Positions 36,120-45,456 of a stretch of DNA of 64,000 nt are shown here, piece after piece. Location: positions 2,839,501-2,903,500 of the forward strand of contig CCMO02000001.1 in assembly GCA_000751295.2 (NCBI GenBank), in the 5' to 3' direction. Each line of letters begins with the position of its first letter. The stretch's first letter is position 1. A program made the position numbers and the translations under genes. The notes beneath the pieces are model-generated. The model searched no databases, had not been told where the DNA came from, and worked only from the letters and a program-made list of their open reading frames with translations. This DNA is from a bacterium YEK0313 (lineage in GTDB: Bacteria; Pseudomonadota; Alphaproteobacteria; Rhizobiales; Phreatobacteraceae).

Positions 36120-37043
36120 TCAGACCTTGTCCAGGGCGCGCGAACCGAACAGCCCGTTCGGGAAGATCGCCAGCACCAGGATGATCAGGAGGAAGATGAC
36201 GATCTCGCGCCATTGCGCCTGCCAGAGCGCGATGCCGGCTTCCATCAGCCCGAGCATGAAGCCGCCGAGAATGCAGCCGCGCGGATTGTCGAGGCCGCCA
36301 AGGATCGCGCCGGAAAAGCCCTTGAGCGCGATGCCCATGCCGAGGAACAGCGAGGCCGAGGAGATCGGCGCGACCATCAGGCCGCCGATGCCGGCGAGCA
36401 GGCTGGACAGGGCGAAGGCGCCAAGCATGACGGCGGTCACGTTGATGCCCATCAGGGCCGCCACCGACGGGCTGTGGGCGACGGCGCGCATCGCCTTGCC
36501 GAGCCGGGTGCGGCGCATCACGACGTCGAGCCCGACCATCAGCACGATCGCCACGACGAGGACGAGGATCTCCTGCGGCCTGACGCCGATGCCGGCGAAA
36601 CGCATCACGTCGTCGCCGAAGGGCGAGGGCACGTTCACCGGCGCCGGTCCCCAGACGGCGAGGCCGAGGCTCTGCAGGATCGTGCCGAAGCCGATCGTGC
36701 TCATGATCCAGGACATGCCGGGCTTGCCCGCGAAGGGCTGCACGGCGGTGATGAACAGGAGGATGCCGAGGAGGCCCATGACGGCGCCGACCGCGATCGC
36801 CGCGGCCGGGAAGTTCAGTCCGGCCGATGCCGCCGGGCCGAGGCCGTGGCCGGAAAAGCTGCCGGTGCTGATGAGATAGAGCACCGACACGCCCAGGAAG
36901 GCGCCGACGCCGATGAATTCGCCCTGGGCGAAGTTCAGCGTCTTGGTGGTGGTGAAGGTGATGCTGAAGCCGAGCGCGATCAGCGCGTAGATGCCGCCGA
37001 TGGCAAGGCCGCTGACCAGGGCCTGGAGAAGAGTCGAGAGCAC
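36120..37043 (-). CDS. livH: Branched-chain amino-acid-type permease LivH
   Basis: 307 residues, about eight membrane helices, with the LivH signature GGIYALIALGFSITFTTTKTLNFAQGEFIGVGAFLG. The start is a GTG at 37043 with AGGAAGG seven bases upstream; a longer frame exists but has no such site. It stops five bases before the fused LivM-LivG gene. Confidence 0.9.
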   Translation of the reverse strand: MLSTLLQALVSGLAIGGIYALIALGFSITFTTTKTLNFAQGEFIGVGAFLGVSVLYLISTGSFSGHGLGPAASAGLNFPAAAIAVGAVMGLLGILLFITAVQPFAGKPGMSWIMSTIGFGTILQSLGLAVWGPAPVNVPSPFGDDVMRFAGIGVRPQEILVLVVAIVLMVGLDVVMRRTRLGKAMRAVAHSPSVAALMGINVTAVMLGAFALSSLLAGIGGLMVAPISSASLFLGMGIALKGFSGAILGGLDNPRGCILGGFMLGLMEAGIALWQAQWREIVIFLLIILVLAIFPNGLFGSRALDKV

Positions 37044-37140
37044 CAGTGAGCCTTCCTGGCAAGGACGCCGGGGGCGCCGGAGGTCGGGCGACAAGCCCCG
37101 CTGCCATGGGCGGCGGGGCGTCTCGGGAACGGCGAGCCTA

Positions 37141-38385
37141 TCAGCCCTTGAAGTCTTCCGCCTTCAGGCCGTCGATGATCTCGTCGCGATAGGCGGCGAG
37201 CTTAGCCCCGCGCCAGCAGGTCCAGCGCTGGTCGGCGGCGCCGAGGGCGTCGTGATTGGCGGTCGTGAAGGGCTTCGAATAGGTCTTGGCGTAGCCTTCA
37301 TGGCTGCCGTCGAGATTTTCGAGCGCCGCGCGCACCTTCGGCCCCTCGGTGGAGCCGGCCTGCTGGATCGCGCGGGCGAGCAGCAGCGTGCAGTCATAGC
37401 CGTGCACGGCGAAGGAGAAGGCGGAATCGGCATCGAGCTTCGGCCGGATACGGTCGAACAGTGCCTGCTGGCGCGGATTGCGATCCTCGGAGACGGTGCG
37501 CAGGAAGATCGGCTTTTCGGCGAGCGTCGGGCCGGAGGCGTTGATGAAGCTCAGATTGTCGGCGGCCCAGCTCGTCAGCGTGACCGGGAAATAGCCGATC
37601 TTGTCCATGCTGCGCATGAGCTGGCCGATCGGCGTGCCCTGCGCCCAGACGAGGGCGGTGTCGACGCCGGCGGCCTTCAGCTTGGCGAGCTGCGAGGTCA
37701 TGTCGGTGTCGGCGACGTTGAACTTCTCGTTGGCGACGACGTTCATGCCCTGCGCCTGCGCCACTTCCTGCAGGTCCTTCAGGCCGCCCTGGCCGTAGCC
37801 GGTGGTTTCGGTCAGGAAGCCGATGCGCTTGGCGTTCGGGCTCTTCTTGGCATAGCCCATCAGGGCGACGACCTGCGTGCGGTCGACGCTGCCGACCCGG
37901 AACATGTAGTTGTCGGCGCCCGCGCTCATCGGCTTGGTGATGTCGGTGGCCGAGCCGATGCAGCCCATGACCGGGATGCGCTTCTGGTTGGGGATGTGGC
38001 GCCAGGCCAGCGCATTGCCGGAATTGGTCGGGCCGAACACCGCCACGACCTTCTCGTTGTCGATCAGGTCGCTCATGTTCTGGATCGATTTGGGCGGCTG
38101 CGACAGGTCGTCCCGGATCGTCAGCGCGAAGTTGCGGCCGAGGATGCCGCCCTGGCGCTGCAGGTCTTCCATGGCCGCCTGGATGCCGACCACCGCGGCG
38201 CGCCCCGACTGGGCCGAGGGCGAGGCCGAGAGGTCGCCGTTGAAGCCGATCTTGATGTCGCCGCCGCCCTGCGCGGCCGCACGGCCGGCAAGCGTGAGGG
38301 CCGGCGCGGCAAGCGCCGCCGCCAGCGCGCCGCGCGTGATGTCGCGGCGGCTCGGCGTCCCGTTCGAATGGATGGGATGGGTCAT
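37141..38385 (-). CDS. Liv-type ABC importer substrate-binding protein
   Basis: 414 residues. The signal sequence has a twin-arginine-like start (PSRRDITRGALAAALAAPAL, then GRAAAQ), so Tat export is possible. The mature part is a type I periplasmic binding fold (IKIGFNGDLSASPSAQSG; VVAVFGPTNSGNALAW; GFLTETTGYGQGGLKDLQEVAQ). ATG 38385 has a very strong GGAGGAGG. Genes around it suggest import of a small organic acid or aromatic compound rather than an amino acid, but this is inference. Confidence 0.87.
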   Translation of the reverse strand: MTHPIHSNGTPSRRDITRGALAAALAAPALTLAGRAAAQGGGDIKIGFNGDLSASPSAQSGRAAVVGIQAAMEDLQRQGGILGRNFALTIRDDLSQPPKSIQNMSDLIDNEKVVAVFGPTNSGNALAWRHIPNQKRIPVMGCIGSATDITKPMSAGADNYMFRVGSVDRTQVVALMGYAKKSPNAKRIGFLTETTGYGQGGLKDLQEVAQAQGMNVVANEKFNVADTDMTSQLAKLKAAGVDTALVWAQGTPIGQLMRSMDKIGYFPVTLTSWAADNLSFINASGPTLAEKPIFLRTVSEDRNPRQQALFDRIRPKLDADSAFSFAVHGYDCTLLLARAIQQAGSTEGPKVRAALENLDGSHEGYAKTYSKPFTTANHDALGAADQRWTCWRGAKLAAYRDEIIDGLKAEDFKG

Positions 38386-38731
38386 GCTTCCTCCTCCTGC
38401 CGCGTGTCCGGCTCGTCGTCGTCCGGGCGCATCGCTGGGACGGTTCGGATTCGGACCGGAACATTGGCGCCGGCACCCGCGCAGAGCGGTGATCCGGTCG
38501 GTTTCTCCCTGGTCCGACCGCCGGTTCTTGTTCTGGCGATGGGTCGGATGATCAGTTGTTAGCAATGGGCGAAACGCTACGCAACCGACAAATTCAACAT
38601 GCCAGGATTCGTCTCTTGCGAATGCGCTCGCTCTATGAATATTTGTTGGGCGTAACCGGCCGATGCGGCAAATGGCCCCGGATATCGCGAGGGTGGGCGG
38701 CCGGAACTCATGCGAGAGGAAACCTGAAGCC
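38386..38731. other. Divergent intergenic region between importer and catabolic genes
   Basis: 346 bp without a gene, separating the Liv operon (minus) from the SDR operon (plus). It must hold both promoters. The middle (about 38,550-38,660) is AT-rich compared with the surroundings. I see no clear palindromic operator, and GGAAC at 38,459 lacks a properly spaced CGTT. Confidence 0.6.
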
Positions 38732-39481
38732 ATGCTGCTCGAAGGGCGGATTGCTGTCGTAACCGGGGCTGGCCAGGGCAATGGCGAGGCCATTGCGAAG
38801 GGGCTTGCCCACGAGGGCGCGACGGTTGCGGTCACCGACGTCTCGCTCGAGAGCGCGGGGCGAACGGCGGCCGCGATCCGCGAGGCCGGCGGCCGGGCCG
38901 AGGCCTACAGGCTCGACGTGGCCGACGCCGCCGAGGGCAGGGCGCTGGCCGGTGTCGTCGCCGATGCTCTCGGCCATGTATCGATCCTCGTCAACAATGC
39001 CGGCATCTGCCCGCGCCACGGCATCGACAGCCCGGATCTCGAACGGCTGTGGGACGATGCGATGGCGATCAATCTCACCGGCACGCTGAATGTCTCGCGC
39101 GCCTTCCTCGACCAGATCAGGGCGACGCGCGGCAGCATCATCAACATCGCCTCGATCGCCTCGTTCGTCTCGACGGCGACGTCGGTCAGCTACCCCGTCT
39201 CGAAGGCGGGCGTGAAGGCGCTGACCCAGAGCATGGCGCACGAGCTCGCGCGCGACGGCGTCCGGGTCAATGCCATCGCCCCCGGCACCTTCGCCACCGC
39301 CATGACCGAGGCGACCCGGCTCGACCCCGCCCGTTCCGAACGCTTCCTCGCCCGCATTCCCATGGGCCGGTACGGCGAGCCGGAGGAGCTGGTCGGGCCG
39401 GTGGTCTTCCTCGCCTCGGCCATGGCGAGCTACGTCACCGGCACGACGCTCGTGGTCGATGGCGGCTATCTCGCGCTTTGA
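38732..39481 (+). CDS. SDR-family NAD(P)-dependent oxidoreductase
   Basis: 249 residues, classical short-chain dehydrogenase. Cofactor motif VVTGAGQGNGEAIAKGL (the usual TGxxxGxG has GNG), NNAG at about 88, catalytic serine in INIASIAS and YxxxK in SYPVSKAGVKALT. It ends with the family-typical SYVTGTTLVVDGGY. It oxidises or reduces a secondary alcohol/ketone in the pathway of the following genes. First gene of a four-gene operon. Confidence 0.85.
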   Translation: MLLEGRIAVVTGAGQGNGEAIAKGLAHEGATVAVTDVSLESAGRTAAAIREAGGRAEAYRLDVADAAEGRALAGVVADALGHVSILVNNAGICPRHGIDSPDLERLWDDAMAINLTGTLNVSRAFLDQIRATRGSIINIASIASFVSTATSVSYPVSKAGVKALTQSMAHELARDGVRVNAIAPGTFATAMTEATRLDPARSERFLARIPMGRYGEPEELVGPVVFLASAMASYVTGTTLVVDGGYLAL

Positions 39482-39491
39482 GGAGAGGCCG

Positions 39492-40181
39492 ATGATCGTG
39501 CGCATGGGACTGCTCACCGCCAGGAGCGATCTCCCGAACGCGGCGTTCCGGCGCCACTGGCGCGAGGTCCACGGGCCGCTCGCCGCCCGCATGCCGGGCC
39601 TTGCCGGCTATTGCCAGAACCATGTCGTCGACCGGCGCCAGCTCGCCATCGACCATGCGCGCGGCGCCTGGGCGCTCGACGGCCTGTCCGAACTCTGGTT
39701 CGCGGACGCCGCGGCCATGCAGGCCGCGATCGGTTCGCCCGCCTATCGCCCGGTCGCGGAGGATTCGCCGCATTTCGTCGCCGACACCAAGGTCGTCGTC
39801 GGCACCCAGACGGTGGTCGTGCCGTGTGCGCCGGATGCCGGGGCGCTGGTCAAGCGCATGTCGATCCTGCGCCGCCGCGACGACATCGATGCCGCGCGCT
39901 TCGCCGACGAGTGGGGCCGGGTGCATGCGCCGCTGGTGGCCGCCTTTCCGAACCTTGCCGGCTATACCCAGACGCTCGTCACGGCGCGCGAAAGCGCCCC
40001 GGGAATCGCGGCGCCCTATGCGGCGCTGCCGATCGACGGCATCGTCGAGATGTGGTTCCGCTCCGAGGCCGACCTGACCGCGGCCTTCCGCTCGCCGGCG
40101 GCCGAGCGGTCGCAGCGCCATGCGCTCGATTTCATCGCCGAGATCACCACCTTCCTCGTCGAGGTGCACCGTGTCGTCTGA
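39492..40181 (+). CDS. Double EthD-domain protein
   Basis: 229 residues with two EthD-like ferredoxin-fold halves: 1-100 (FRRHWREVHGPLAARMPGLAGYCQNHV) and 120-225 (FADEWGRVHAPLVAAFPNLAGYTQTLV). The H-x-P motif of EthD occurs in each (VHGPLA, VHAPLV). Family members assist degradation of ethers and cyclic compounds or act as dehydratase/cyclase-like partners. GAGGAGAGG precedes ATG 39492. Its end overlaps the next start by 11 bases. Confidence 0.78.
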   Translation: MIVRMGLLTARSDLPNAAFRRHWREVHGPLAARMPGLAGYCQNHVVDRRQLAIDHARGAWALDGLSELWFADAAAMQAAIGSPAYRPVAEDSPHFVADTKVVVGTQTVVVPCAPDAGALVKRMSILRRRDDIDAARFADEWGRVHAPLVAAFPNLAGYTQTLVTARESAPGIAAPYAALPIDGIVEMWFRSEADLTAAFRSPAAERSQRHALDFIAEITTFLVEVHRVV

Positions 40182-41361
40182 CCGGGCGCAGCCGGCCCTG
40201 CCGCGGCTGCTCGCGCCGCTCGCCCTGCGCGGTCGGATGCTGGCCAACCGCATCGTCATTTCGCCCATGTGCCAGCATGCGGCGGAGGATGGGCATGCGA
40301 CGGACTGGCACCTCGTCCATCTCGGCAAGTTCGCGCTCGGTGGCGCGGGCCTGATCCTCACCGAAAGCACGGCGGTGACGCGGCAGGCGCGCATCGGCGT
40401 GCGCGATCTCGGCCTCTGGTCGGATGCCCATGTCGCACCGATGCGGCGGGTAGTCGATTTCGTCCATGGCCAGGGCGGCCTCATCGGCGTGCAGCTTGCC
40501 CATGCCGGGCGCAAGGCCGGCAGCCACGCTCTGTGGGACGGCGGCAGGGCCTTCTCGCCCGACGAGCTCGCCGGCGGGGGCCTGAGGCGGTTCGGTCCGA
40601 GCGCGCTCGCCGCAGGGCCGGACTGGACCACGCCCGAGGAGATGACGCCGGGCGACATTGCCCAGACGATCGATGCCTTCGTCGCCGCGACGCGTCGGGC
40701 GGAGCGCGCCGGCTTCGATGCGATCGAACTGCATTTCGGCCACGGCTATCTCATTGCAAGCTTCCTGTCGCCGGTCTCCAACCGGCGCACCGACGGCTAT
40801 GGCGGCGATCTCGGCGCCCGCATGCGCCTTGGTATCGAGGTCGCTGCAGCCGTGCGGACCGCCTGGCCCGGCGACCGGCCGCTGTTCTGCCGCATCTCCG
40901 CGGTCGACGGCGCCGAAGGCGGCTGGGGCCTTGCGGATTCGATCGCCTTCGCCCGCGAGCTGAAGCGCCGCGGCGTCGACGTCGTCGACGTGTCCTCCGG
41001 CGGTCTCACCGAGGAGACGCGCACCATTGCCGTGCCTCGCGGGCTCGGCTTCCAGGTCGACTTCGCCCGGGCCGTCCGCGGCGGTGCCGGCATCCTCACC
41101 CAGGCGGTCGGCATGATCGTCGATGCGCCACAGGCCGAGGAGGTGCTCGCCTCGGGCGCGGCCGATCTCGTCGCGATCGGCCGCGAGGCGCTGAACGATC
41201 CCTACTGGCCGCGCCGCGCCCGCGAGGCGCTCGGGTTCGAGCCGGATTTTTCCACCTGGCCGGTGCGCCACGGCGCCTGGCTCGACAAGCGCCGCAACCA
41301 TATGGGCGCGGCGATGGACGAACGACGCGCGCAGCTCCGGCGCGCCGGCAGCGAGACGTGA
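40171..41361 (+). CDS. Old Yellow Enzyme-family NADH:flavin oxidoreductase
   Basis: 396 residues, an FMN TIM-barrel. Features are NRIVISPMCQHAAEDGHATDWHLVHLGKFALGGAGLILTE, VQLAHAGRKAG, the HFGHGYLIASFLSPVSNRRTDGYGG segment with the family H-x-x-H region, and VAIGREALNDPYW. It reduces activated C=C bonds, as in enone intermediates, using NAD(P)H; it lacks the second Fe-S domain of 2,4-dienoyl-CoA reductases. The start is GTG 40171 with GAGGT five bases upstream. Confidence 0.85.
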   Translation: MSSDRAQPALPRLLAPLALRGRMLANRIVISPMCQHAAEDGHATDWHLVHLGKFALGGAGLILTESTAVTRQARIGVRDLGLWSDAHVAPMRRVVDFVHGQGGLIGVQLAHAGRKAGSHALWDGGRAFSPDELAGGGLRRFGPSALAAGPDWTTPEEMTPGDIAQTIDAFVAATRRAERAGFDAIELHFGHGYLIASFLSPVSNRRTDGYGGDLGARMRLGIEVAAAVRTAWPGDRPLFCRISAVDGAEGGWGLADSIAFARELKRRGVDVVDVSSGGLTEETRTIAVPRGLGFQVDFARAVRGGAGILTQAVGMIVDAPQAEEVLASGAADLVAIGREALNDPYWPRRAREALGFEPDFSTWPVRHGAWLDKRRNHMGAAMDERRAQLRRAGSET

Positions 41362-41365
41362 AGCG

Positions 41366-43120
41366 ATGGCCGAGACAGTGACGACGAAGACGCCGGCGGG
41401 CGGACAGGTGCAATGCGACGTGCTGGTGGTGGGGTCGGGCGCCGGCGGCCTGGCTGCGGCTGTGGCCGCCGCGGCCCGCGGGCTCAAGGTGATCGTCGCC
41501 GAGAAGGCGAGCCATGTCGGTGGCACCACGGCCCTGTCGGGCGGCTTCATGTGGGTGCCCAACAATCCGGTGTCGCGGCGGGACGGTATCGAGGACACGG
41601 CGGAGGCGGCCCGCGCCTATCTGCGCCACGAGGCCGGCAATCATTTCAATGCCGAGTGCGTCGACGCCTTTCTCGAGATCGGCCCCGAGGCGATCGACTT
41701 CTTCGAAACCAGGACCAAGGTGCAGTTCGAGGCCGCCTCGGCCTTTTCCGACTATCATCCGACCGCGCCGGGCGGCCGCTCGGGCGGGCGGTCGATCAAG
41801 GCGCGTGACTTCCACGGCCAGGAACTCGGGGCAGAGCTGAAGCGCCTGCGCCCGCCGCTGCCCGAACTGACCTTCGTCGGCCTGATGATCGGGTCAGGGC
41901 CGGAGCTGAAGCACTTCTTCAACGTCACGCGCTCGCTGCGGTCGGCGGCCTATGTCGCCGGCCGGCTCACCGCGCATGCGCGCGATCTCGCCCTCAACGG
42001 CCGGGGCATGCTGCTGACCAACGGCAATGCGCTGGCCGGCCGGCTGTTCCTCAGCGCCCTGGAAGCCGGCGTCGACGTCTGGACCGATGCGCCCGTCGTC
42101 GACCTGGTCAGGACGAACGGCGCGGTGACCGGCGCCGTCGTCGAGCGCGCAGGCACGCGGCTGGCCGTCGCGACCCGCTGCGGCGTGGTGCTGGCGGCCG
42201 GCGGCTTCCCGCAGGACATGGAGCGCCGCCGCCGCATGTTTCCGCACGACCGCGCCAATGACGGCCATTTCTCGCCGGCACCCGCGGGCAATACCGGCGA
42301 TGGCCTCAAGCTCGGCGAAAGCGTCGGCGCGCGCGTCGAGGAAGGCTATCCCAATGCCGCCGCCTGGGTGCCGGTCTCGCGCGTGCCGCGCCGGGGCGGG
42401 GGATGGGGCGTCTTCCCGCATTTCATCGACCGGGCGAAGCCGGGGCTGATCGCGGTGCTGCCGAACGGCCGGCGCTTCGTCAACGAGGCCAATTCCTACC
42501 ACGACTTCTGCCAGGCCCTGTTCGCCGCGAGCGAAAAGGACAAGCCGGCGCGCGCCTTCCTGGTGGTCGACCGGCCCTTCCTGAAGCGCTACGGGCTCGG
42601 CTTCGTCAAACCCTTTCCGGTGCCCTTTGGCGGCCAGATCCGCTCGGGCTACCTGAAGACCGGGCGGACGCTTGCCGAACTCGCCGCAGCCGCCGGCATC
42701 GACGCGCACGGCCTGGAGACGACGGTCGCCGCCTGGAATCGCGACATGGCGACGGGCGAGGATCATGCCTTCGGCAAGGGCTCGACGGCCTATAACCGGT
42801 TCAACGGCGATATCGAGGTCAAGCCCAATCCGTGCCTCGCGCCGATCGCCGAGGCGCCGTTCTATGCGGTGGAGGTGGTGGTCGGCGACCTCGGTACCTT
42901 CGCCGGCCTGCGCACGGACGGCGACGCCCGCGTGCTCGACCGCGACGGGCGGCCGATTACCGGCCTCTATGCCAGCGGCAACGACATGGCGAGCATCATG
43001 GGCGGCAACTACCCGGGCGGCGGCATCACGCTCGGGCCGGCGCTCACCTTCGGCTATATCGCGGCCCGCCATCTCGCCGGCCGCGTGGCGGAAGAGGATG
43101 ACCGCGCGGCAGCGGAGTAG
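41366..43120 (+). CDS. FAD-dependent oxidoreductase, 3-ketosteroid dehydrogenase/fumarate reductase family
   Basis: 584 residues. An N-terminal FAD motif (VLVVGSGAGGLAAAVAAAARG, VGGTTALSGGFMWVPNN) and the C-terminal YASGNDMASIMGGNYPGGGITLGPALTFGYIAARH match the KstD-like group that introduces a double bond next to a ketone. With the OYE it forms an apparent desaturase/reductase pair. Substrate not identifiable. It lies four bases after the OYE gene and closes the operon; bdhA converges 21 bp on. Confidence 0.85.
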   Translation: MAETVTTKTPAGGQVQCDVLVVGSGAGGLAAAVAAAARGLKVIVAEKASHVGGTTALSGGFMWVPNNPVSRRDGIEDTAEAARAYLRHEAGNHFNAECVDAFLEIGPEAIDFFETRTKVQFEAASAFSDYHPTAPGGRSGGRSIKARDFHGQELGAELKRLRPPLPELTFVGLMIGSGPELKHFFNVTRSLRSAAYVAGRLTAHARDLALNGRGMLLTNGNALAGRLFLSALEAGVDVWTDAPVVDLVRTNGAVTGAVVERAGTRLAVATRCGVVLAAGGFPQDMERRRRMFPHDRANDGHFSPAPAGNTGDGLKLGESVGARVEEGYPNAAAWVPVSRVPRRGGGWGVFPHFIDRAKPGLIAVLPNGRRFVNEANSYHDFCQALFAASEKDKPARAFLVVDRPFLKRYGLGFVKPFPVPFGGQIRSGYLKTGRTLAELAAAAGIDAHGLETTVAAWNRDMATGEDHAFGKGSTAYNRFNGDIEVKPNPCLAPIAEAPFYAVEVVVGDLGTFAGLRTDGDARVLDRDGRPITGLYASGNDMASIMGGNYPGGGITLGPALTFGYIAARHLAGRVAEEDDRAAAE

Positions 43121-43141
43121 CGGCCGCGCGATGCTGGGGGC

Positions 43142-43924
43142 TCAATGGGCCGTCCAGCCGCCGTCGACCGGCAGGATAGCCCCGGTGATCGAACCGGAGG
43201 CCGGCGAGCACAGGAAGGCGGCGAGCGCTGCGAGTTCGCTGACCTCGACGAAACGCTTGGTCGACTGCGCTGCGAGCAGCACGTCGCGCACCACGGCATC
43301 TTCCGAAATGCCGCGGGCCGCCGCCTGTTCCGGGATCTGCTTTTCGACGAGCGGCGTCATCACATAGCCGGGACAGATGGCGTTGACGGTGATGCCGTGC
43401 TCGGCGACTTCGAGCGCGACCGTCTTGGTGAGGCCGGCAATGCCGTGCTTGGCGGCGACATAGGCCGACTTGAACGGCGAGGCCACCAGGGCATGGGCCG
43501 AGGCGATGTTGATCACCCGGCCCCAGCCCTTGCGTTTCATGGCCGGCACGGCGAGGCGCGTGGTGTGGAAGGCGCTCGTCAGGTTGATGGCGATGATCGC
43601 GTCCCATTTCACCACCGGGAACTCCTCGATCGGCGCGACATGCTGGATGCCGGCATTGTTGACGAGGATGTCGACGCCGCCGAACCGCTCCTCGGCGAGC
43701 GCGATCATGCCGGCGATCTCTTCCGGCTTCGACATGTCGGCGCCGCTATAGGCGACCTCGACGCCATGGTCGGCGGCGAGCCGTGCGCGCTCAGCCTCGA
43801 CCGCCGCGGGATCGCCGAGCCCGTTGATGAGGAGACGTGCGCCCGCGGCGGCAAGCGCAGTGGCGATGCCGAGCCCGATCCCGCTGGTCGAACCGGTGAC
43901 GATGGCGGTCTTTCCCGAAAGCAT
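43142..43924 (-). CDS. bdhA: 3-hydroxybutyrate dehydrogenase
   Basis: 260 residues, a classical SDR (VTGSTSGIGLGIATALAAAGA, NNAGIQHV, SAYVAAKHG with Y-x-x-x-K, and C-terminal ILPVDGGWTAH), all typical of BdhA. It interconverts 3-hydroxybutyrate and acetoacetate in poly-hydroxybutyrate use. AGGAG lies seven bases before ATG 43924. Its divergent neighbour is the patatin-like gene. Confidence 0.92.
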   Translation of the reverse strand: MLSGKTAIVTGSTSGIGLGIATALAAAGARLLINGLGDPAAVEAERARLAADHGVEVAYSGADMSKPEEIAGMIALAEERFGGVDILVNNAGIQHVAPIEEFPVVKWDAIIAINLTSAFHTTRLAVPAMKRKGWGRVINIASAHALVASPFKSAYVAAKHGIAGLTKTVALEVAEHGITVNAICPGYVMTPLVEKQIPEQAAARGISEDAVVRDVLLAAQSTKRFVEVSELAALAAFLCSPASGSITGAILPVDGGWTAH

Positions 43925-44104
43925 CGCAGCACTCCTTGAGAGCAAGGCCGGCCCGGAAAACGCATCTTGAAAGGGCGCGGCGCGGTCGTTTGTGGCCGGC
44001 CTGCGCTACATCAGTGTGACGTGCCGAGGCGGGCTTTTCGCACTGCGTCATGCGCCTGTCAGACGCCGGCGGCATCGTGCGGGCGATGCGCGGAGGAGCC
44101 TGCC

Positions 44105-45325
44105 ATGGATGCCAAGACGACGGGGATCGAAACCGTATCGGAGGCCGCTGTGGGGCAGGGGCGATCGGCACACGGACGGGCCGAGCAGCCCCGGCGCGGC
44201 CTGCGCGGGCTGAGGCCGGAGCGCTGCGACCGCGTCGCGCTGGTGCTGCAGGGGGGCGGCGCGCTCGGCGCCTACCAGGCCGGCGTCTACCAGGCCCTGC
44301 ACGAAGCCGGCATCGAGCCGGACTGGGTGTCCGGCGTGTCGATCGGCGCCATCAATGCCGCGATCATCGCCGGCAATTCCCCGGCGCGCCGGCTCGACCG
44401 GCTGCGTCAGTTCTGGGAAACCATCACCGACCGCAAGATCTGGGCCTATACGCCTGACGGCGACGTCTTCCGCCAGGCCCGCAACGGCATCTCCTCGCTG
44501 GTCACGATGAGCCTCGGCCAGCCGGGCTTTTTCGTGCCGCGCCGACCGGGCCCCTGGCTGAACTTTGCCGGCGCGCAGGGCGCCACCAGCTATTACGACA
44601 GCGCGCCTTTGAAGGAGACGCTGAACGAACTCGTCGACTTCTCCCTGATCAACGAGCAGGCCATGCGCTTCTCGGTCGGCGCGGTGAACGTGCTGAGCGG
44701 CAATTTCATCTATTTCGACAATGCCCACGAGCCGATCGAGCCGGAGCACGTCATGGCGAGCGGCGCGCTGCCGCCGGCCCTGCCGATGATCAAGATCGGC
44801 ACCGATCATTTCTGGGACGGCGGCATCGTCTCCAACACGCCGCTGCAGCACCTGCTCGACCAGGAGGACGGTCTCAATTCCCTGGTCTTCCAGGTCGACC
44901 TGTTCTCCTCGCGCGGCGCGCTGCCGCGCGACATCCAGGACGTGATGGCCCGGCACAAGGACATCATGTACTCCTCGCGCACGCGCTATACGACCGACCT
45001 GTTCCGCCGCATGCACGGCCTGAAGCGCAAGCTGTTCACAGCGCTCGAAAAGGTGCCGGCCGACGCGCTCACCGCCGAGGAGCGCGCGCTCAGGGCCGAG
45101 CTCAGCGACCTGCCGGAGATCACCATCCTGCAGCTCATCTACCAGCAGAAGGCCTATGAGGGGCACGCCAAGGACTACGAGTTCTCCAGCACCTCCATGC
45201 GCGAGCACTGGCAGAGCGGCTACGAGGACACGCGGCGTACGCTGAAGCGCCAGGAATGGCTGGAGCTGCCGCCCGATGGCGCCGGCATCGTCGTGCACGA
45301 CGTGCACCGCGAGCAGGAGGGCTGA
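44105..45325 (+). CDS. Patatin-like phospholipase / acyl hydrolase
   Basis: 406 residues with the complete patatin catalytic dyad: oxyanion glycines QGGGALGAYQAG (49-60), nucleophile S79 in GVSIG, and D238 in FWDGG. Patatin genes often stand beside bdhA in rhizobia, where a role in poly-hydroxybutyrate or lipid turnover is suspected; that remains inference. GGAGGAG lies seven bases before ATG 44105. No signal peptide. Confidence 0.87.
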   Translation: MDAKTTGIETVSEAAVGQGRSAHGRAEQPRRGLRGLRPERCDRVALVLQGGGALGAYQAGVYQALHEAGIEPDWVSGVSIGAINAAIIAGNSPARRLDRLRQFWETITDRKIWAYTPDGDVFRQARNGISSLVTMSLGQPGFFVPRRPGPWLNFAGAQGATSYYDSAPLKETLNELVDFSLINEQAMRFSVGAVNVLSGNFIYFDNAHEPIEPEHVMASGALPPALPMIKIGTDHFWDGGIVSNTPLQHLLDQEDGLNSLVFQVDLFSSRGALPRDIQDVMARHKDIMYSSRTRYTTDLFRRMHGLKRKLFTALEKVPADALTAEERALRAELSDLPEITILQLIYQQKAYEGHAKDYEFSSTSMREHWQSGYEDTRRTLKRQEWLELPPDGAGIVVHDVHREQEG

Positions 45326-45456
45326 GCCGGGCCGCCTTCGAGGCCCTGGCGCCCGCTCCTGCGGCGGGCGGCCAAGGCCGACTCGCGCACAGCGGGCGCG
45401 CGCGGCACCGCCGGGCGGCCGCGCTTCGTCTCGATCGGCGAAACCGGGCCGCCGGA

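Noticed and set aside
34324..36879. An 851-codon open frame antisense to the Liv operon
   Set aside because: It mirrors livM-livG and livH and has low-complexity composition with no recognisable domain.
38459..38485. GGAACATTGGCGCC, resembling the start of the promoter at 1000
   Set aside because: No GTT occurs 16-18 nt downstream; the likeness is probably chance.
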